Source of the DNA: an uncultured Prevotella sp. | GTDB taxonomy: Bacteria > Bacteroidota > Bacteroidia > Bacteroidales > Bacteroidaceae | NCBI GenBank assembly: GCA_934219025.1 | Contig: CAKQDG010000108.1 | Span: forward strand, 1 to 6,990 | Reading direction: 5' to 3' | Length of the DNA: 6,990 nt | Shown here: piece after piece, positions 5,344-6,990 of the stretch | How the letters are laid out: each line of letters begins with the position of its first letter | How positions within the stretch are numbered: the stretch's first letter is position 1 | The notes under the pieces: model-generated | Told to the model about the DNA's origin: nothing | Database searches by the model: none | Seen by the model: the letters and a program-made list of their open reading frames with translations, nothing else | Translations under genes and position numbers: made by a program

Positions 5344-6382
5344 AACCGATATTTTCCTCGTAGTTTCCTTTCATAATATCCTCGACCTCCTCTTCTGTAA
5401 AAAGGTTAAAGTCGCCCTGGATGGTATTCTTCAGAGCTGACGATGCAAGAGAGAATTCCAAACAATGCTGGTTGTCGTCGCCCCATGTAGTATAAGCATG
5501 CAGATAAGCAGCAATAAAGGCATCTCCCACACCCATCGGGTCAACAACATTATCAATGTCGTAGATTCGCGTAGTATAAAGTTTTCCCTCGGCATAGATT
5601 ACTCCAGACAACAGATGATGATTTGCTGAAAGGGTATTTCTCAAAACAAGAATCATCTTTCTTGCCTTTGGCAGAATTGTCTTCGCCTTTTTGAAGTAAT
5701 CCTCATACGCAGTCTTGTCGATTTTGTAGTCAGAAGTTACAGCCTTGAAGTCTGGCGGTGTAATCCCCGTGATAAGTTTCCATTCGCCGGCAGTTCCAAA
5801 AACGATATCGCTCTTCTCCGCCATAGGAAACAAAACGTCGTGGGCATCCTTGCCGTATTTCCATAGGTTAGCCCTATGGTTTATGTCGCAAGAGATAATG
5901 AGACCTTCTTTTTCCGCCTCGTCTACAGCCTCGCGCGTGGCATCAGCCGCTCCCTGCGAGAGTGCACTCGAAATTCCCGACCAATGAAACATTCCCGCTC
6001 CCCGGAATGCCTTTTCCCAGTTTATCATGCCGGCTTTAAGTGTGGTCAGCGACGAGTCCTCGCGGTCGTAAACGATATTAGAACTTCTCATCGAAGCCGA
6101 CTCCTCGTAGTAGTACAGACCGAGTCTGTCGCCGCCCCATTCTATATTGTCCACTCCCACGTTGTATTTTCTTATCTCATCCATACACGCCATACCTATT
6201 TTGTTGTTAGGCAGCCGTGTTACGTATTCGATATTGTTGCCGAACATGGCAAGCGATACGGCAACATTAGCCTCGCTACCTCCGAAATATCCGTTCCATT
6301 TGCTGCCCTGAATGATGCGCTCCTTGTCCGGACGAGTCATTCTGAGCATAATTTCACCGAAAGTTACAATCTTTTTCTTCAT
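5342..6382 (-). CDS. kdgK: PfkB-family sugar kinase, probably 2-keto-3-deoxygluconate kinase
   Basis: This 346-residue cytoplasmic ribokinase-family enzyme probably phosphorylates 2-keto-3-deoxygluconate with ATP to KDPG, the step before KDPG aldolase in hexuronate and pectin breakdown. The N terminus IVTFGEIMLRM (5-15) and GYFGGSEANVAVSLA (31-45) form the first PfkB signature. GLYYYEE (88-94), IVYDRE (103-108) and CDINHRANLW (165-174) match segments that in KDG kinases contact the substrate. DPMGVGDAF (281-289) is the ATP and anion-hole motif, with Asp287 as the catalytic base. In that motif Val replaces the usual Ala/Gly of GAGD. The start at 6382 is an ATG giving the standard MKKKIVTFGE beginning. 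No kdgA or hexuronate gene is adjacent in the window, so the exact sugar is less certain; fructokinase or another 2-keto-sugar kinase is the main alternative. Confidence 0.8.
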   Translation of the reverse strand: MKKKIVTFGEIMLRMTRPDKERIIQGSKWNGYFGGSEANVAVSLAMFGNNIEYVTRLPNNKIGMACMDEIRKYNVGVDNIEWGGDRLGLYYYEESASMRSSNIVYDREDSSLTTLKAGMINWEKAFRGAGMFHWSGISSALSQGAADATREAVDEAEKEGLIISCDINHRANLWKYGKDAHDVLFPMAEKSDIVFGTAGEWKLITGITPPDFKAVTSDYKIDKTAYEDYFKKAKTILPKARKMILVLRNTLSANHHLLSGVIYAEGKLYTTRIYDIDNVVDPMGVGDAFIAAYLHAYTTWGDDNQHCLEFSLASSALKNTIQGDFNLFTEEEVEDIMKGNYEENIG

Positions 6383-6404
6383 ATAGATTTACAGTTTTCG
6401 GCAT

Positions 6405-6412
6405 CAAAATTA
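6405..6412 (-). promoter_or_regulatory. Possible -7 promoter box for the sugar kinase gene
   Basis: On the minus strand this reads TAATTTTG, a match to TAnnTTTG, 22 bases before the ATG at 6382. It would give a very short leader. The T-rich context makes chance matches likely and no -33 box is clear. The permease terminator just upstream does make a separate promoter necessary. Confidence 0.4.
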
Positions 6413-6510
6413 CAGATTTTATTTCTTATGGAGAAATAAATTTTTCTTTTATGAGGAATATTTAGCGTAAACGTTCTCATGCATTATTCCGAACTGGGGT
6501 ATGTATTTAT

Positions 6511-6551
6511 AAAAAGTCGGGGCGTGCCAGACATCTCGTCTTTCACGCCCC
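6511..6551 (-). terminator. Rho-independent terminator of the NCS2 permease gene
   Basis: GGGGCGTG (6519-6526) pairs with CACGCCCC (6544-6551), with a smaller AGAC/GTCT stem inside the loop. Read on the minus strand it is followed three bases later by TTTTT (6515-6511). On the plus strand it is followed by TTTGCTTTTCTTTT, so it may also stop plus-strand transcripts. It lies about 55 bases past the permease stop and separates that gene from the kinase gene. Confidence 0.85.
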
Positions 6552-6605
6552 TTTGCTTTTCTTTTGTATTTAGTTTCAGGTTATTTTTGTTATACTTCTT
6601 GTTTC

Positions 6606-6990
6606 CTATTCCTTTATCTTTATAAGCAGATTGGAGAATATTGCCACAAGACCGCCGGTGGTTATTCCCGAGGAGAAGATGCTCTTGACTTGCTCCGGGA
6701 AACCGTTGAGAATCTCCGGCATGAACTCCACACTCAGTCCACAGGCAAAGCTGATGGCAATGACGAGAATCTCCTTGCGCCCGAGTTTCTGCGAGGCGAT
6801 GACCTTGATGCCCGATGCGGCAACCGTGCCGAACATCAATAGTGTGGCACCGCCGAGCACCGGTTCCGGCATGAGCGAGAACACGAGGCTGATAGCCGGG
6901 AAGATGCTCAGGATGACGAGCATGGCGGAGATGAAATATCCTACATAGCGCGAGGCAACTCCCGTGAGCTGAATCATTCCGTTGTTCTGA
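6606..6990 (-). CDS. C-terminal part of NCS2-family xanthine/uracil-type permease (partial)
   Basis: The gene runs off the right edge; about 127 C-terminal residues are visible, ending in TAG at 6606-6608. Reading through the edge gives QNNGMIQLTGVASRYVGYF, which contains the NCS2 signature QNxGxxxxT. It is followed by a hydrophobic helix, then MPEPVLGGATLLMFGTVAASGIKVI, and finally SGITTGGLVAIFSNLLI with a short basic end. These match nucleobase:cation symporter-2 proteins, inner-membrane transporters that import xanthine, uric acid or uracil with a proton. QNNG and TGVASR favour the xanthine/purine (XanQ/PbuX-like) branch over UraA, but the substrate is inferred. Residues before the QNNG motif are outside the window, so the true start is not visible. 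A Met within the fragment (6977) is not the start. Confidence 0.9.
   Translation of the reverse strand, partial: QNNGMIQLTGVASRYVGYFISAMLVILSIFPAISLVFSLMPEPVLGGATLLMFGTVAASGIKVIASQKLGRKEILVIAISFACGLSVEFMPEILNGFPEQVKSIFSSGITTGGLVAIFSNLLIKIKE

Noticed and set aside
5876..6439. A 187-codon plus-strand ORF opposite the sugar kinase
   Set aside because: It is antisense to the conserved N-terminal half of the kinase and runs into its promoter region. It has no recognisable motifs.

Overview
The window looks like ordinary chromosomal DNA of a Bacteroidales bacterium, most likely Prevotella or a close relative. Four signs point there: TAnnTTTG-type -7 promoter boxes upstream of several genes, A/T-rich translation starts mostly without a Shine-Dalgarno sequence, a DUF4494-family protein (a family I know only from Bacteroidetes), and a very small SPII lipoprotein. 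I see no phage genes, transposase, CRISPR array, rRNA or tRNA.

Layout, left to right. Positions 1-1511 (+): the 3' end of a gene that reads like the prenyltransferase MenA, then a DUF4494 protein of unknown function, then a YggS/PLPBP-type pyridoxal-phosphate protein, closed by a rho-independent terminator at 1560-1597. Positions 1643-1882 (-): a 56-residue lipoprotein with its own terminator and a -7 promoter box. Positions 1883-2667: 785 bases without a convincing gene. They hold the most unusual structure of the window: four copies of a near-palindromic 10-mer at an exact 22-bp period, inside a roughly 170-bp segment bounded by inverted repeats, with a possible promoter before it and a T8 run after it. 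Positions 2668-4029 (+): MtaB, a radical-SAM tRNA methylthiotransferase. Positions 4030-4205: a low-complexity spacer. Positions 4206-5231 (+): a family 2 glycosyltransferase. A 21-bp-stem hairpin at 5242-5289 separates it from the convergent gene at 5342-6382 (-), a PfkB-family sugar kinase that best fits 2-keto-3-deoxygluconate kinase. The right edge, 6606-6990 (-), is the C-terminal part of an NCS2 xanthine/uracil-type permease with its own terminator at 6511-6551.

The genes are mainly separate housekeeping units: menaquinone synthesis, PLP homeostasis, tRNA modification, glycan assembly, hexuronate catabolism and nucleobase uptake. No coherent new gene system is visible. The candidate for something undescribed is the non-coding repeat element at 2211-2399, which may be an intergenic repeat family, a structured RNA or an operator-like array. 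The sequence alone cannot decide between these.
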